Origin: Chara braunii
Taxonomy: Eukaryota; Streptophyta; Charophyceae; Charales; Characeae
NCBI GenBank assembly: GCA_003427395.1
Contig: BFEA01000302.1
Span: forward strand, 1,773,256-1,816,408
Reading direction: 5' to 3'
DNA length: 43,153 nucleotides
Shown: piece by piece, positions 31,257-39,160 of the stretch
Layout of the letters: each line of letters opens with the position of its first letter
Numbering within the stretch: the stretch's first letter is position 1
Position numbers and translations under genes: made by a program
Notes under the pieces: model-generated
What the model was told of the DNA's origin: nothing
The model's database searches: none
The model's input: only the letters and a program-made list of their open reading frames with translations

Positions 31257-31298
<42 letters not shown>
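31212..31298. repeat. (CA)n microsatellites
   Basis: Two CA arrays (31212-31228 and about 31258-31298) separated by a duplicated AATCAGCTTTGCGTGTTTCA-type spacer. The same AATCAG phrase precedes R1. Confidence 0.95.
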
Positions 31299-31302
<4 letters not shown>

Positions 31303-31545
31303 AGTTTTGTGTATGTCTTTCCTTTTCCTGTAAGTTCTTTCTCGGTGTCTATGTGAGCACCTCTAAGAACTGCTAAGCAATCGATGGACGGGTGTTCGTC
31401 ACGCCTGCAGGACTCTTAGGGGGACTGCTCTGTCTGTGATGTCTGTGGTGCATATGCATATGGTCTATGGGTGATGATAGATGTCCGTCAGAGTGGCTTC
31501 CTCAACCTGCAGTTGGTGGGAACCAACAGTCTGCGGCATTCTTCT
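31288..31545 (+). repeat. Repeat R1, second copy
   Basis: ATCAGTTTTGTGTATGTCTT, GAGCACCTCTAAGAACTGCT, CCTGCAGGACTCTTAGGGGG and GGTGGGAACCAACAGTCTGC correspond to the first copy at 29250-29522. After the last phrase it continues to motif C through T/G-rich CTGCCTTGCTGC-type sequence that also precedes motif B. Confidence 0.8.
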
Positions 31546-31920
31546 TGTGGTGTGAGTAGGTGACGCACTGCTTGCTTCGTGTCGGACCTGTGGACTGCCT
31601 TGTCTATTATGCTCCCCGGCTGTCTTGCTACCGTCCCGCTTGCTCCCCATATCATTCTTTGCAGCTGATGTGTTGCTTTGTAGACTGGGGGAGATGCTAG
31701 TGTTGCCTTGCTGCCCATCTGCGTGCCTTTTCTTCGTCATTGTGCTGCTGTTCCATGCAGTTATGACGTTGTGCAGTTAGGTTGTTGCCCCCGCAGCTTT
31801 GCCGGGTGCTTTGCTGAGTCGTTGCCTGCCACTATGTTCCGATTGTTGTGTTGCCTGCTGGCAGTCTGCTTTCAACAAGGATAAAAGGGTTCATGACCCA
31901 AAGCATCAACACCGGGATTC

Positions 31921-31980
31921 CGCAGATTGTTGAGGGTTCACCCTCCTGATGAGTCGGTGCAACTCCAACGAAACGTGATA
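31921..31980 (+). ncRNA. Hammerhead-ribozyme-like motif C (nearly complete)
   Basis: GATTGTT (cleavage triplet GTT, scissile bond after 31931) precedes stem I GAGGG-TTCA-CCCTC (31932-31945, 5 bp). CTGATGA is at 31946-31952, stem II is 31953-31957 with 31965-31969 (one C-A mismatch, loop TGCAACT), and GAAA is at 31970-31973. Stem III pairs only A-U, C-G and a G-U wobble before a mismatch, so activity is uncertain. Upstream, TTTCAACAAGG and CATCAA phrases match those before motif B. Confidence 0.78.
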
Positions 31981-32415
31981 TCACCAGTTTTATTGTTTTC
32001 ATTTTTCGTTTTTTGGTACTGTGCTCTTTCTTTGTCTGCCTTCTTGTTTTTTTTGCCTTGCTGCTCCTCGGCTTGTTGCCTTTTCCTTTGCCGCCTAATG
32101 CATCTTGCCACCACCTGTCTCCCCCGTGCCCTCCAGCCTGTGTTCCTTGCTGATGCTTGTTGTCCAATGCTTTTTGCATCCTGACCTTTGACGTGCCATC
32201 TTTTGCATTGCTGTTAGGCTTGCTGTTTGCCTTAGTGTTTTTTTTTTTTTTCCCCCCCTCGCTTCATGACCTTTCAATTATCAAAGCATGATATTATGTG
32301 CATGCCTGGCTGCAGGCTCCTTTCATGTGTTGTTTATACGCACACCTCTTGCCGCAACAAGCCGCAGTGCAATGACTTGCTGTTTGCTGCCGCCAGCGAC
32401 CCGTCGACATGAGGC
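31981..32415 (+). repeat. 3' part of ribozyme-bearing unit C, then unassigned DNA
   Basis: The TGTCTGCCTT, TTTGCCTTGCT and GTGCCCTCCAGCC phrases after motif C recur in the same order after motif B (30750-30845), confirming unit homology on both sides of the ribozyme. Beyond about 32170 I see no repeat match or gene. Confidence 0.6.
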
Positions 32416-32730
32416 TGTAACATAGGTAGGCTAGATTCACTATTTTGTTTGGCTGAGGGCTAACCGAGAGACCTGCCAGTGAGGAAAATTCGTGAGGGAC
32501 ATATCTGCAAATTCGGGAAAGTATAGGCCTGCACTAACTAGAATTCCCTACAGCTACCCTAACTGCGAGCAGCAGACCCGGGCTACCCCTAGGATGGACA
32601 GGCCCTAATGGCCTATGCCAATAGACGGTCCTATAGCCTATAGGCCGAGAGGCCGAAACTGAAACGGAGAGGCCGAGAGGCCGGTACCGGTCGGTCCAGT
32701 CAGTCCGGTCTAGGTCAGGCTAGCATAGTT

Positions 32731-32740
32731 CTATAAATAG
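32731..32740 (+). promoter_or_regulatory. TATA box of the LTR-like block
   Basis: CTATAAATAG in a G/C-richer context. No initiator or transcript evidence. Confidence 0.4.
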
Positions 32741-33160
32741 ATTGTAGGAATCGGTTCGGGGCTTTTGGCAGTTGGTACTGTGTACGTCGCTGCTGTGCAA
32801 CGCATAAACTGGAAGTGGTGACCGTGTCAGCGATGGAGAGGACGGACATAGCTGGACCTTCGGAGTGCCGGCCATAGCTGGGACCGGAGCTGTACTCTGA
32901 CAGCACGCGGGGCTGTTCAGAGGTCCGGGCTATCTGAAGTCTGCTGGAGGCGAGTGAAGTTGGCGCCCTGTTTCAGGGTGTTTGGCGCTGCAGCCATAGC
33001 TGCAGCTTTCTTCCTCAGAGAGCTTCTTTGTCAGGAGAGGTGGCGCTGCTACAGACTTCCACCCGGGAAGTCCTCTGGCACTTCATCATCATCAGACACT
33101 GTGGTGCTGGTCTTCTTCTCCATCCTCTGAGAGGCGCTTGGCCTCAGTGGCCTGTTTCAG

Positions 33161-33235
33161 GGTGGTGCTTCCCTCTGGACGCAGTATCTGGGTGGTGCTT
33201 CCCTCTGGACGCAGTATCTGGGTGGCGCTTGATGT
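33161..33235 (+). repeat. 30-bp tandem repeat, 2.5 copies
   Basis: GGTGGTGCTTCCCTCTGGAC followed by GCAGTATCTG starts at 33161 and 33191; a partial third with GGTGGCGCTT starts at 33221. It lies inside the LTR-like block. Confidence 0.95.
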
Positions 33236-33451
33236 TTCAGGGACTCAGGGGTAGCTCTAGCGGTTACTCAGGGTTGGGGAGTGAAGCGCTGCTCATTTCT
33301 GAGCAGCGCACCATGGTTCTGGGTTTAATAAACAGTGTTTATAGTAACTTTATACTGTGTGTGAACTATCATTTCTTCATTGTTTCCTGGATGAGATCAA
33401 CTCGGCTTTCATTTGTGACTGGTTGTGAGGATACTGTGGAGTGATTTACAC

Positions 33452-33890
33452 TTTCAGTGTTTCCTGTCATATCGCATGGTCAAGTCTTCCGTTGTGTTTC
33501 TCTCTCCCTGTGCGGTGCGATATTCCCATCCTCTCCCCTTCCTTCTGTGTATGTATGGGCATACCTGGAAGTCTATGTGAGTGAGTGTTGGTCTTCTGAC
33601 AACAAACAACCAGGTTCATAACAGCAGCATGTTCACGGAAGTCTTGTACCACAAACACCTGCACAACTATGTGGGCTAGGTGATAATATCCGGGCTGGGT
33701 TGCACGAACATACCTTCCCCAACCGAAACAAAAAGACCACCCCCAAGAAGAGAACCTACTCTCAAAAGAGAACCATTATGTACTTGAAAAACACACACGC
33801 ACAAACACAGCTGTCACAAAGCAAAAACCGCACACACGTATCGACACGGCTCTAACAAAGCACAAAAAGAAAAGAGCACACCATTGCACC
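33452..33890. other. No supported gene
   Basis: No domain-bearing frame. An imperfect CA/AAC-rich duplicate lies around 33790-33870 (ACACAC...ACAAAGCA). Confidence 0.4.
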
Positions 33891-34138
33891 ACTAGGTGGT
33901 ACTCTGTCGACTAGACAGTACCATGCGGATTAGGTGGTACCGGATGGAGATGGTGGCCTGGCGATGTAGCCTGGGCGGTTCAATGTGGGGTAGGTGGGTG
34001 ATGCTGCCCGGGTAGGTGGTCCAATGTGCATCAGTACGTTTCCAGCGATCTGCCGTTGCAGGGACCGAACCGGCGATCTCTTGCTTAACGGCCTGATGCC
34101 TTGTCCACTGCAACCACGGCACGGTGTCTGGGAATGAA
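33890..34138 (-). mobile_element. SINE with tRNA-Arg-like head
   Basis: On the minus strand a tRNA-like head begins near 34125. An A-box-like TGGTTGCAGTGG lies at 34116-34105, followed by ACAAGGCATCAGGCCGTTAA and GAGATCGCC, and the B box GGTTCGGTCCC at 34071-34061. The spacing and ACAAGGC...GAGAT...GGTTCG layout fit a tRNA-Arg origin. About 170 bp of unrelated body follows, with GTACCACCTA(G/A)T repeats near its end. The boundary and tail are uncertain. Confidence 0.5.
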
Positions 34139-34534
34139 ATTATGCCCGCTGCGATATCCAGCCCACTCCGGCATGGTCGCAGTGCGATGACTCGCTCTCA
34201 CACACATGAAACTTGACGCAGAAACCACTCGGACAAGAGTGGTGTCGACCCCGTTACTTCATTCGACTGGTTGTTCTTTACCCTAACCTTTCTGGCGTTT
34301 CTTTTCCACCCCGCGCTCGGACCCGTCGTGACCGCGGAACTGAGTGTGCCACAGGGACTCATATTACTATACGGGTGGGGTCCTACAGCCCTGTCCACAC
34401 GGCATTGCCCGCATAGTAGCACAGACCACACTGCGCCCACAGCATAAGGGCCTGAGTGCGCCCGCCTGCTGGATGGTCTTGTGGGTCGATGGTCTTGGCT
34501 CAAATACTAGTAGTACACGCCCAGCACAAATGAA

Positions 34535-34915
34535 ATGGTACACCAATGCTACAGTTCGCAAACAGATCAAAAGTACACTCCCAGCCAATGTGGATAATTG
34601 TACACCCATGTAACCGTTGGCAAACAGATCTGAGTCATATGTGAATCCCACAGGGATCAGCAATACAAGTAACAGCAATAAGTAAACTCCAAATTACCTG
34701 ATGGTGGTAAGTTCAACGATACCTCAAAGTCGTCGCACTTTCCATGATTTGAAGAAGGAAACTGCCAAGTAGACAGACCAACGGTGTGCATCCAATAGGA
34801 CAGGATCAATATCCAATAGGATAGAATGAACCCTGCCTAAAAATTGGCCAGGTGCATGCTGCAATTAGGATAGAGTGAACCCTGGCTATAAAAAATGGTC
34901 AGGTGCATGTTGATA
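34535..34915 (+). repeat. Two short tandem-repeat pairs
   Basis: GGTACACCAATGCTACAGTT and GCAAACAGATC (34536-34567) recur as TGTACACCCATGTAACCGTT and GGCAAACAGATC (about 34600-34630). Then AGGATAGAATGAACCCTGCC (about 34817) recurs as AGGATAGAGTGAACCCTGGC (about 34867), both followed by an (A)TTGGCCAGGTGCATG-type sequence. Confidence 0.8.
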
Positions 34916-34966
34916 TTATTCCAGATTATGAACTGTTTACCAACAGTTCCGTGCCTTAACCACTTA

Positions 34967-35103
34967 GGGCATACTCACACTAGGCCCTCAAAATCGCAAA
35001 ATCGCAAAATGAGCGGCCAGATTGAGTCCTTGTAAACGAACGACTCGATCTGGCCGCTCATTTCGCGATTTTGTGATTTTGAGGGCCTAGTGTGAGTGTA
35101 CTC
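34967..35103. mobile_element. Tourist-like MITE, 137 bp, TTA target duplication
   Basis: TTA lies on both sides (34964-34966 and 35104-35106). The left end GGGCATACTCACACTAGGCC matches the right end in reverse complement (GAGTACACTCACACTAGGCC). The arms continue through CTCAAAATCGCAAAAT and GAGCGGCCAGAT for about 60 bp, leaving a short loop. TTA duplication and G-rich ends are features of PIF/Harbinger-mobilised Tourist MITEs. Near-perfect arms indicate a fairly young copy. Confidence 0.93.
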
Positions 35104-35348
35104 TTAGTCACACAAAAACATCGGGCCACTTGTTTTTCCCCATGTAGTATCGGATCCTGCCCACAGAGTACCACACCCAACCAATATAGCACCGGAGCCC
35201 CAACAAAGATGGCACCCAGCTCACGGACTGCACATAGTACCCAGTACAGATAGCACCACCTTCTACACCCAGCCCACATACTATCACCCACTGCACACGG
35301 CACCCGGCTTAAAAAGTACTAACCACTGGAGATACCGCCCAGCCAACT

Positions 35349-35420
35349 ACCATCTTCACCCAAATAGAACAGCCGGTAATTATTGCCGTATCTGGACTGA
35401 ATTGCACCAAATACAGCTAT
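35349..35420. mobile_element. Truncated copy of the CTTCACC foldback MITE
   Basis: ATCTTCACCCAAATAGAACA, then ATTATTGCCGTATCTGGACT, then CACCAAATACAGCTATAATG. It is related to the full copy at 36144-36252. The right end runs into pyrimidine repeats after GAGAGCTCTCC. A second internal part (ATTATTGCCGTATCTGGACT through AGCTATAATGACC) recurs at 35662-35712 in front of the second pyrimidine block. Confidence 0.6.
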
Positions 35421-35424
35421 AATG

Positions 35425-36034
35425 ACCACAGAGAGCTCTCCTCTCCTCCCCTCGCCTCTCCTCTCCTCGCCTCTCCTTGCCTCTCCTCTCCCTCTTTCCT
35501 CTCCTCTCCTCTCCTCTCTTCTCTCTTCTCTCCTCTCCTCGCCTCTCTCTTCTCTCTTCTCTCTTCTCTCGTCTCTCCTCTTTTCTCCGCTCTCTTCTCT
35601 CTTCTCTCTTCTCTCCTCTCCTCTCACCTCTCCTCTCCTTCTCTTCTCCTCTTCTTCTCTAATTATTGCCGTATCTGGACTGGATTGCACCAAATACAGC
35701 TATAATGACCAGGGAGAGCTCTCCGCTCCTCTCCTCGCCTCTCCTCTCCTCCTCTCTCTTCTCTCCTCTCCTCTCTCACCTCTCCCCTCGTTCTCTTCTC
35801 CTCTTCTCTACTTCCCTTCCCCTCTTCTTCTCTCCTCTCCTTCTCTTCTCCTCTTCTTCTCTTCTCTTCTTCTCTTCTTCTCCTCTCCTCTCCTCTCCTC
35901 TTCTCTTTCTCCTCTTCTCCTCTTCTCTTCTCCCCTCTTCTCTCCTCGCCTCTCCTCTCCTCTCTTCTCTCCTCTCCTCTCTCTTCTCTCATATCCTCTC
36001 CTCTCCTCTCCTCTCTTCTCTTTTCTTTTCTCTA
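35425..36034. repeat. Long pyrimidine tract (TCTCC)n-like, interrupted
   Basis: About 230 bp and 315 bp of almost pure C/T, with CTCTC, CTCCT and CTTCT units, at 35429-35660 and 35718-36034. They are separated by a repeated MITE-derived spacer. Each block starts after AATGACCA(C/G)(A/G)GAGAGCTCTC, so the whole unit appears duplicated. Strong candidate for triplex (H-DNA) formation. Long S/L/P and R/E frames over it are artefacts of composition. Confidence 0.97.
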
Positions 36035-36143
36035 ACCGGTAGTACCGCCCACAGTGTATTGCACTGCACCATGTACACATATAACAACAGCCAGCCTGCA
36101 TTTAGCTGCCACAGCACATAGTACCAGCCAAGGCAAATACAAT

Positions 36144-36252
36144 CTTCTTCACCCGAATACAATGTACGGTCATTATCGCTGTGCATGTATTTGGGGTATC
36201 TTTCAGTCTAAATACAGCAATAGCGACCGTATGCTGTATTCGTGTGAAGAAG
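36144..36252. mobile_element. Foldback MITE, 109 bp
   Basis: CTTCTTCACCCGAATACAAT followed by GTACGGTCATTATCGCTG is the imperfect inverse of the right end (reverse complement CTTCTTCACACGAATACAGC then ATACGGTCGCTATTGCTG). The centre TGTATTTGG...CTAAATACA is itself inverted. No matching target duplication. Confidence 0.75.
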
Positions 36253-36720
36253 GTAGCCCTGCACTCAGCTCTACATTGCAGACAGTTCTATGTACCAGTC
36301 AGTCATTTTTTATATACATATTTTTTCCCCTTTTTTGTAAACCACCACTACCTCTGAGCCTCTTTTTGCCGCGGCGGAGTCGAACTGTGCGCCCAAGCTT
36401 TGCCGAACCACCACCGCAGCCCTTAGTTTTTTTACTTTTGGCTAGCCCCGCCAACCATTTTGGTCCCGTGGCGCCCAGTCTACGAAGTGTGCGGTATAGT
36501 ACTACAGGTTATAATTTTTACGACTTAGCCTTCCGCTCTGAAAGGTAGCCAGCCATGTGTTTATCAATGCTCCAATTGTACCAGCCAGCCAGTCCTATGT
36601 TAGCACATGCGTAAAAAAATCCCCACAGCAGTGTTCGGCCTTCTGCCCTCCAATCTCCTGCTGGGTGCTGTTGGCCCCCTTGTGGCCATTTTCTCAGCAT
36701 ACAGGCAATTAAACTAACAG
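36253..36720. other. No supported gene
   Basis: No domain-bearing frame, RNA or repeat ends recognised. Confidence 0.4.
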
Positions 36721-36722
36721 TT

Positions 36723-36760
36723 GTTTTTTTTGAAGAAAAAGGGTGATGGCCTTGAGAATA
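36723..36760 (-). mobile_element. SINE 3' end fragment
   Basis: On the minus strand CTCAAGGCCATCACCCTTTT followed by an A run matches the 3' end and tail of the SINE family at 37078 (CTTAAGGCCGTGTCGCCTTT) and 38998. Confidence 0.5.
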
Positions 36761-37077
36761 GACCACTGGATCCCCGGATCCCCGGATCACCATTGCCTGA
36801 TCGGAATTGAGCAGAGTCGGCTGATGTTCGTAGGGGAGGGGGGGACCTGAGGGGAGGCGCAGGGGTTGGTCCTGTTGGCATGGTCCCTGCCTGGTTTTGG
36901 CTATGGGAGGTGGAAAAGTTTGGGGTATTAGTCTGGGGAGAAGAACTGTGGAGGGTTTGGAGATTCGCGAGTTTGTCGTCGTTACAGCAGCCTCTTCGAT
37001 TGTACTTGCTCTATGGGAACAACCTTACGTTATCGTCTCATGGACTTTCAATCTTATGATTACTTTTTGTCCTTTTG
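36761..37077. other. No supported gene
   Basis: Small frames only. A duplicated GGATCCCC (36770-36785) is the only local structure noted. Confidence 0.4.
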
Positions 37078-37157
37078 TTTTTTTTTTGAAAAAGGCGACA
37101 CGGCCTTAAGATATCATCATCATGGAGATGACCGGCCCGAAGCAATTCAGAAATATA
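37078..37157 (-). mobile_element. SINE 3' half with poly(A) tail
   Basis: On the minus strand: TTCTGAATTGCTTCGGGCCG, GTCATCTCCATGATGATGAT, CTTAAGGCCGTGTCGCCTTT and then an A run (the T run at 37078-37087). The same order is found in the complete SINE at 38998-39160. It adjoins the hammerhead array at the TA tract. Confidence 0.7.
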
Positions 37158-37247
37158 CATTTACATATATATATAGTCAAACAGAGCTGCCCGGTAACCC
37201 TTAGGCAGAGAGGGAGAAGAGGACAACAAACGAGGGAGGGGCTCTGG

Positions 37248-37305
37248 CAAACTGTTTCGTCGGAGTTTCACCGACTCATCAGGAGGCTGAACCCTCAACA
37301 GTCTG
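37248..37305 (-). ncRNA. Type III hammerhead ribozyme, complete (motif D)
   Basis: On the minus strand all elements fit. Stem III is CAGACUGU (37305-37298) with ACAGUUUG (37255-37248), 8 bp including one G-U. U17 (37297) makes a GUU cleavage triplet. Stem I is GAGG-GUUCAG-CCUC (37296-37283), closed by a 6-nt loop. CUGAUGA is at 37282-37276. Stem II is GUCGG-UGAAACU-CCGAC (37275-37259), five Watson-Crick pairs and a 7-nt loop. GAAA is at 37258-37255. Stem III is the open helix, hence type III, as in plant retrozymes. Predicted self-cleavage falls between 37297 and 37296. GUC is the commoner triplet, but NUH allows GUU. Confidence 0.88.
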
Positions 37306-37503
37306 CAGAATCCCCTAACTGATTACACTGTAAGTGACAATCCACCTTAACCCCGGCTGTGGTTAAGCATCAACGACTGCCCGACAACTGATACCCTGAG
37401 GTGGGCACCAACGATATATATATATATATATATATCGTCAAATAGAACTGCCCGGTAAACCGTAGGCAGAGAGGGAGAAGAGGACAACAAACGAGGGGCT
37501 GTG

Positions 37504-37544
37504 ACAAACTGTTTCGTCGGAGTTTCACCGACTCATCAGGAGGC
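37504..37544 (-). ncRNA. Truncated hammerhead (motif E), cleavage site missing
   Basis: Keeps the 3' strand of stem III (ACAGUUUG), GAAA, the complete stem II, CUGAUGA and CCUC of stem I, identical to motif D. Then the sequence switches to TATATAT. Without the 5' strand of stem I and the NUH triplet it cannot self-cleave. Confidence 0.85.
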
Positions 37545-37624
37545 TATATATATCGTCACAAAAAGAACTGCCCGGTGAAACCGTAGGCAGAGAGAGAGAA
37601 GAGGACAACAAACGAGGGGCTGTG

Positions 37625-37648
37625 ACAAACTGTTTCGTCGGAGTTTCA
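37625..37648 (-). ncRNA. Truncated hammerhead (motif F), half of stem II only
   Basis: Keeps ACAGUUUG, GAAA and ACUCCGAC, then switches to a TA tract. Non-functional remnant. Confidence 0.8.
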
Positions 37649-37674
37649 TATATATATACCAAGTTCCATCATCT

Positions 37675-37844
37675 GGGGCCTGGTCCCCATCAGCAACGAG
37701 GATTGGATTTAATTTATGAATCTGGACGAGTTTTGGGCAGAGACGCAGAAAAGGAGATCAAGAGGAAATCTCTGTATCTGTCCACAAACACGTCCAGATT
37801 CAAGAATTAAAATCCAATCCTTTTTGCTGATGGGACCAGGCCCC
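37675..37844. mobile_element. Foldback MITE, 170 bp, nested in a SINE
   Basis: GGGGCCTGGTCCC at 37675 mirrors GGGACCAGGCCCC ending 37844. The arms continue with ATCAGCAA and AGGATTGGATTTAA, then GAATCTGGACG, about 57 bp in all. The flanks TTCCATCATCT (left) and TGGATTCGAACTC (right) join into the reverse complement of the SINE head at 40645 (CCATCATCTGGATTCGAACT). The MITE therefore interrupted a SINE. A related copy lies at 42341-42490. Confidence 0.88.
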
Positions 37845-37890
37845 TGGATTCGAACTCGGATGGTGTCTGTATTTCAAGGCACAATAATGA
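37845..37890 (-). mobile_element. SINE head fragment (B box), split by MITE
   Basis: The minus strand reads AAATACAGACACCATCCGAG then TTCGAATCCA, aligning with the B-box region of the SINEs at 39100 and 40690. The A-box end is degraded. The other side of the MITE holds AGATGATGGAA. Confidence 0.65.
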
Positions 37891-38997
37891 TTTGCAAGGA
37901 AAATGAGCAATAGCGAGATGACAATGTCCAGCATGCACAATCACATTGAAGGGCAGATAGTAGCACAGTGTCCAGAAAGCAGAAATGCACCAATATAACA
38001 CCAAATTCACCAATGAAGAATCGTAACACTGAAAACCAATGTCAATGAGAGCTTGCTCTCGCCACCACGGTACCACCAACATGATAGAAGCCCACAAAGT
38101 ACTTGAAGATGTCGCCCATAGCAGACCATCGTCAATACCAGGTATGTGCCCTCACATCATCATCATCAGCATCCTTCTCTCTCTCCTTCTTGTTCACCCA
38201 CGTCTTCCCTCTGTACACCCGAAGACCACCCCTGCACCTCACTGTAGTCCAAGCCCAACCAGCTATGGAGGCTGGGCTATGGCGCTGCCCTCGGCTGCGC
38301 CCTGCTCCCTGCACGACCGCACGCGCTAGCACCTTGCCTCTCAGCGTCAGCAGCAGCCCACGAGCGTCCGCTCCAGCAGCGCTGCAGCCAGCATGCAAGT
38401 GCTGAATGAGAGGCCAGGCAGCGAGCTCTTCCCTATATGGAATCCACCGGCCTGCCTTCGCAGCCTGGCTGGCCTGGGCCTCGGCCCAGAAGCTTCCGGT
38501 AGGACCCAGGATGCTGCGCCTCTGTTGCAGCCACTGGGCCTCATTCGGTTGGGCCTCCCAACTGTCTGTGTATGAGGCTGCGATTCTCGCCCAGGGCCTG
38601 CATTTTTCTGAAAGGCCCGGAAGGCCGTGCAAGGTCTCGCTGCTCGGCCTGTGTTTCCCTCAACCAATTTGCACGACGAAACTACCTGGACCCCAAATAC
38701 AAAATTGGCAGCTGAGAGCCTCTCGTGATTTGTTAGGCCCGCCTTCACTTAGGGCGGGCACATTTGCAACAGGGCCCCCTTAGGCCTGCCGAGGACCCAG
38801 ATCCTCGCAGATTGAATAATCCCTTTTTAATAGTTTTTAATACTTTTTATAATATCACCTCCCAACGCCTCTACATGTGTCCTCCATATCTGTCAGCACA
38901 GACTCAGCAGACTCCACTGCACCATTTCCTTGGATGATTGAAGGTGTCACTGAGGTCAGCATCAACTTTATCTTTCTTTTTCCTTTGTTCTTTTTCC
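37891..38997. other. No supported gene
   Basis: Overlapping frames of 100-166 codons (38103-38783) on both strands are A/P/L-rich with no domain. CAT trinucleotides at 38156-38170 and A/T-rich spacing near 38820-38860 are the only features. Confidence 0.4.
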
Positions 38998-39160
38998 TTT
39001 TTTTTTAAAGGGCGATGTCCCTGATCTATCATCATTGAACTGACCGGCCCCAGGAAATTCAGAATTATTTAATTTTGTTAATCTGACTGCATCTGGATTC
39101 GAACTTCAGTCTGTATTGCAACAGTTGATGGGTGTAGCAACGGAGCCGGGCCCGTTGGTA
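38998..39160 (-). mobile_element. Complete tRNA-derived SINE, about 160 bp
   Basis: On the minus strand the head reads CGGCTCCGTTGCTACACCCA (diverged A box) and ACTGTTGCAATACAGACTGA, then the B box AGTTCGAATCCAG (about 39107-39095). The body is TTCTGAATTTCCTGGGGCCG, GTCAGTTCAATGATGATAGA, TCAGGGACATCGCCCTTT, and it ends in an A run (the T run at 38998-39006). Head matches 40645; body and tail match 37078. Non-coding; would need LINE machinery in trans. Confidence 0.8.

Larger units (their letters stand above)
32416..33451 (+). mobile_element. Possible solo LTR
   Basis: The block begins TGTAACATAGG and can end TTACA at 33451, giving TGTAA...TTACA termini. It has a TATA box (CTATAAATAG, 32731-32740) and, about 590 bp later, AATAAA (33327-33332) followed by a GT-rich stretch, as in a U3-R-U5 layout. 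There is no flanking 5-bp target duplication (GAGGC left, CTTTC right), no primer-binding site and no second copy in the window. It could instead be an unrelated transcription unit. Its 138-codon frame is repeat-derived. Confidence 0.35.
37157..37661 (-). repeat. Head-to-tail array of three hammerhead-bearing units separated by TA tracts
   Basis: Each unit has, on the plus strand: TCGTCA- or GTCA-type start, AGA(A/G)CTGCCCGGTAAACCGT, AGGCAGAGAGGGAGAAGAGG, ACAACAAACGAGGGGCT, then the inverse hammerhead. The GAAA boxes of units D, E and F are at 37255-37258, 37512-37515 and 37633-37636. Unit D continues beyond the ribozyme to about 37413. Unit E stops after AGGCT at 37544. Unit F stops after GAGTTTCA at 37648. 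Every unit border is a run of TA (37160-37168, 37414-37435, 37544-37552, 37648-37657). Confidence 0.9.

Noticed and set aside
28891-31298. CRISPR-like spaced repeats
   Set aside because: Arrays are CA/CT microsatellites and minisatellites in a eukaryotic genome; no repeat-spacer pattern.
30562-31356. 264-codon plus-strand frame with C/F/L-rich, membrane-like composition
   Set aside because: Lies over 37-bp minisatellite and CA repeats inside the ribozyme-bearing array; hydrophobicity comes from TTC/CTT-rich DNA.
35422-36042. 206-codon S/L/P frame and opposite R/E frame
   Set aside because: Translation of a pyrimidine tract.
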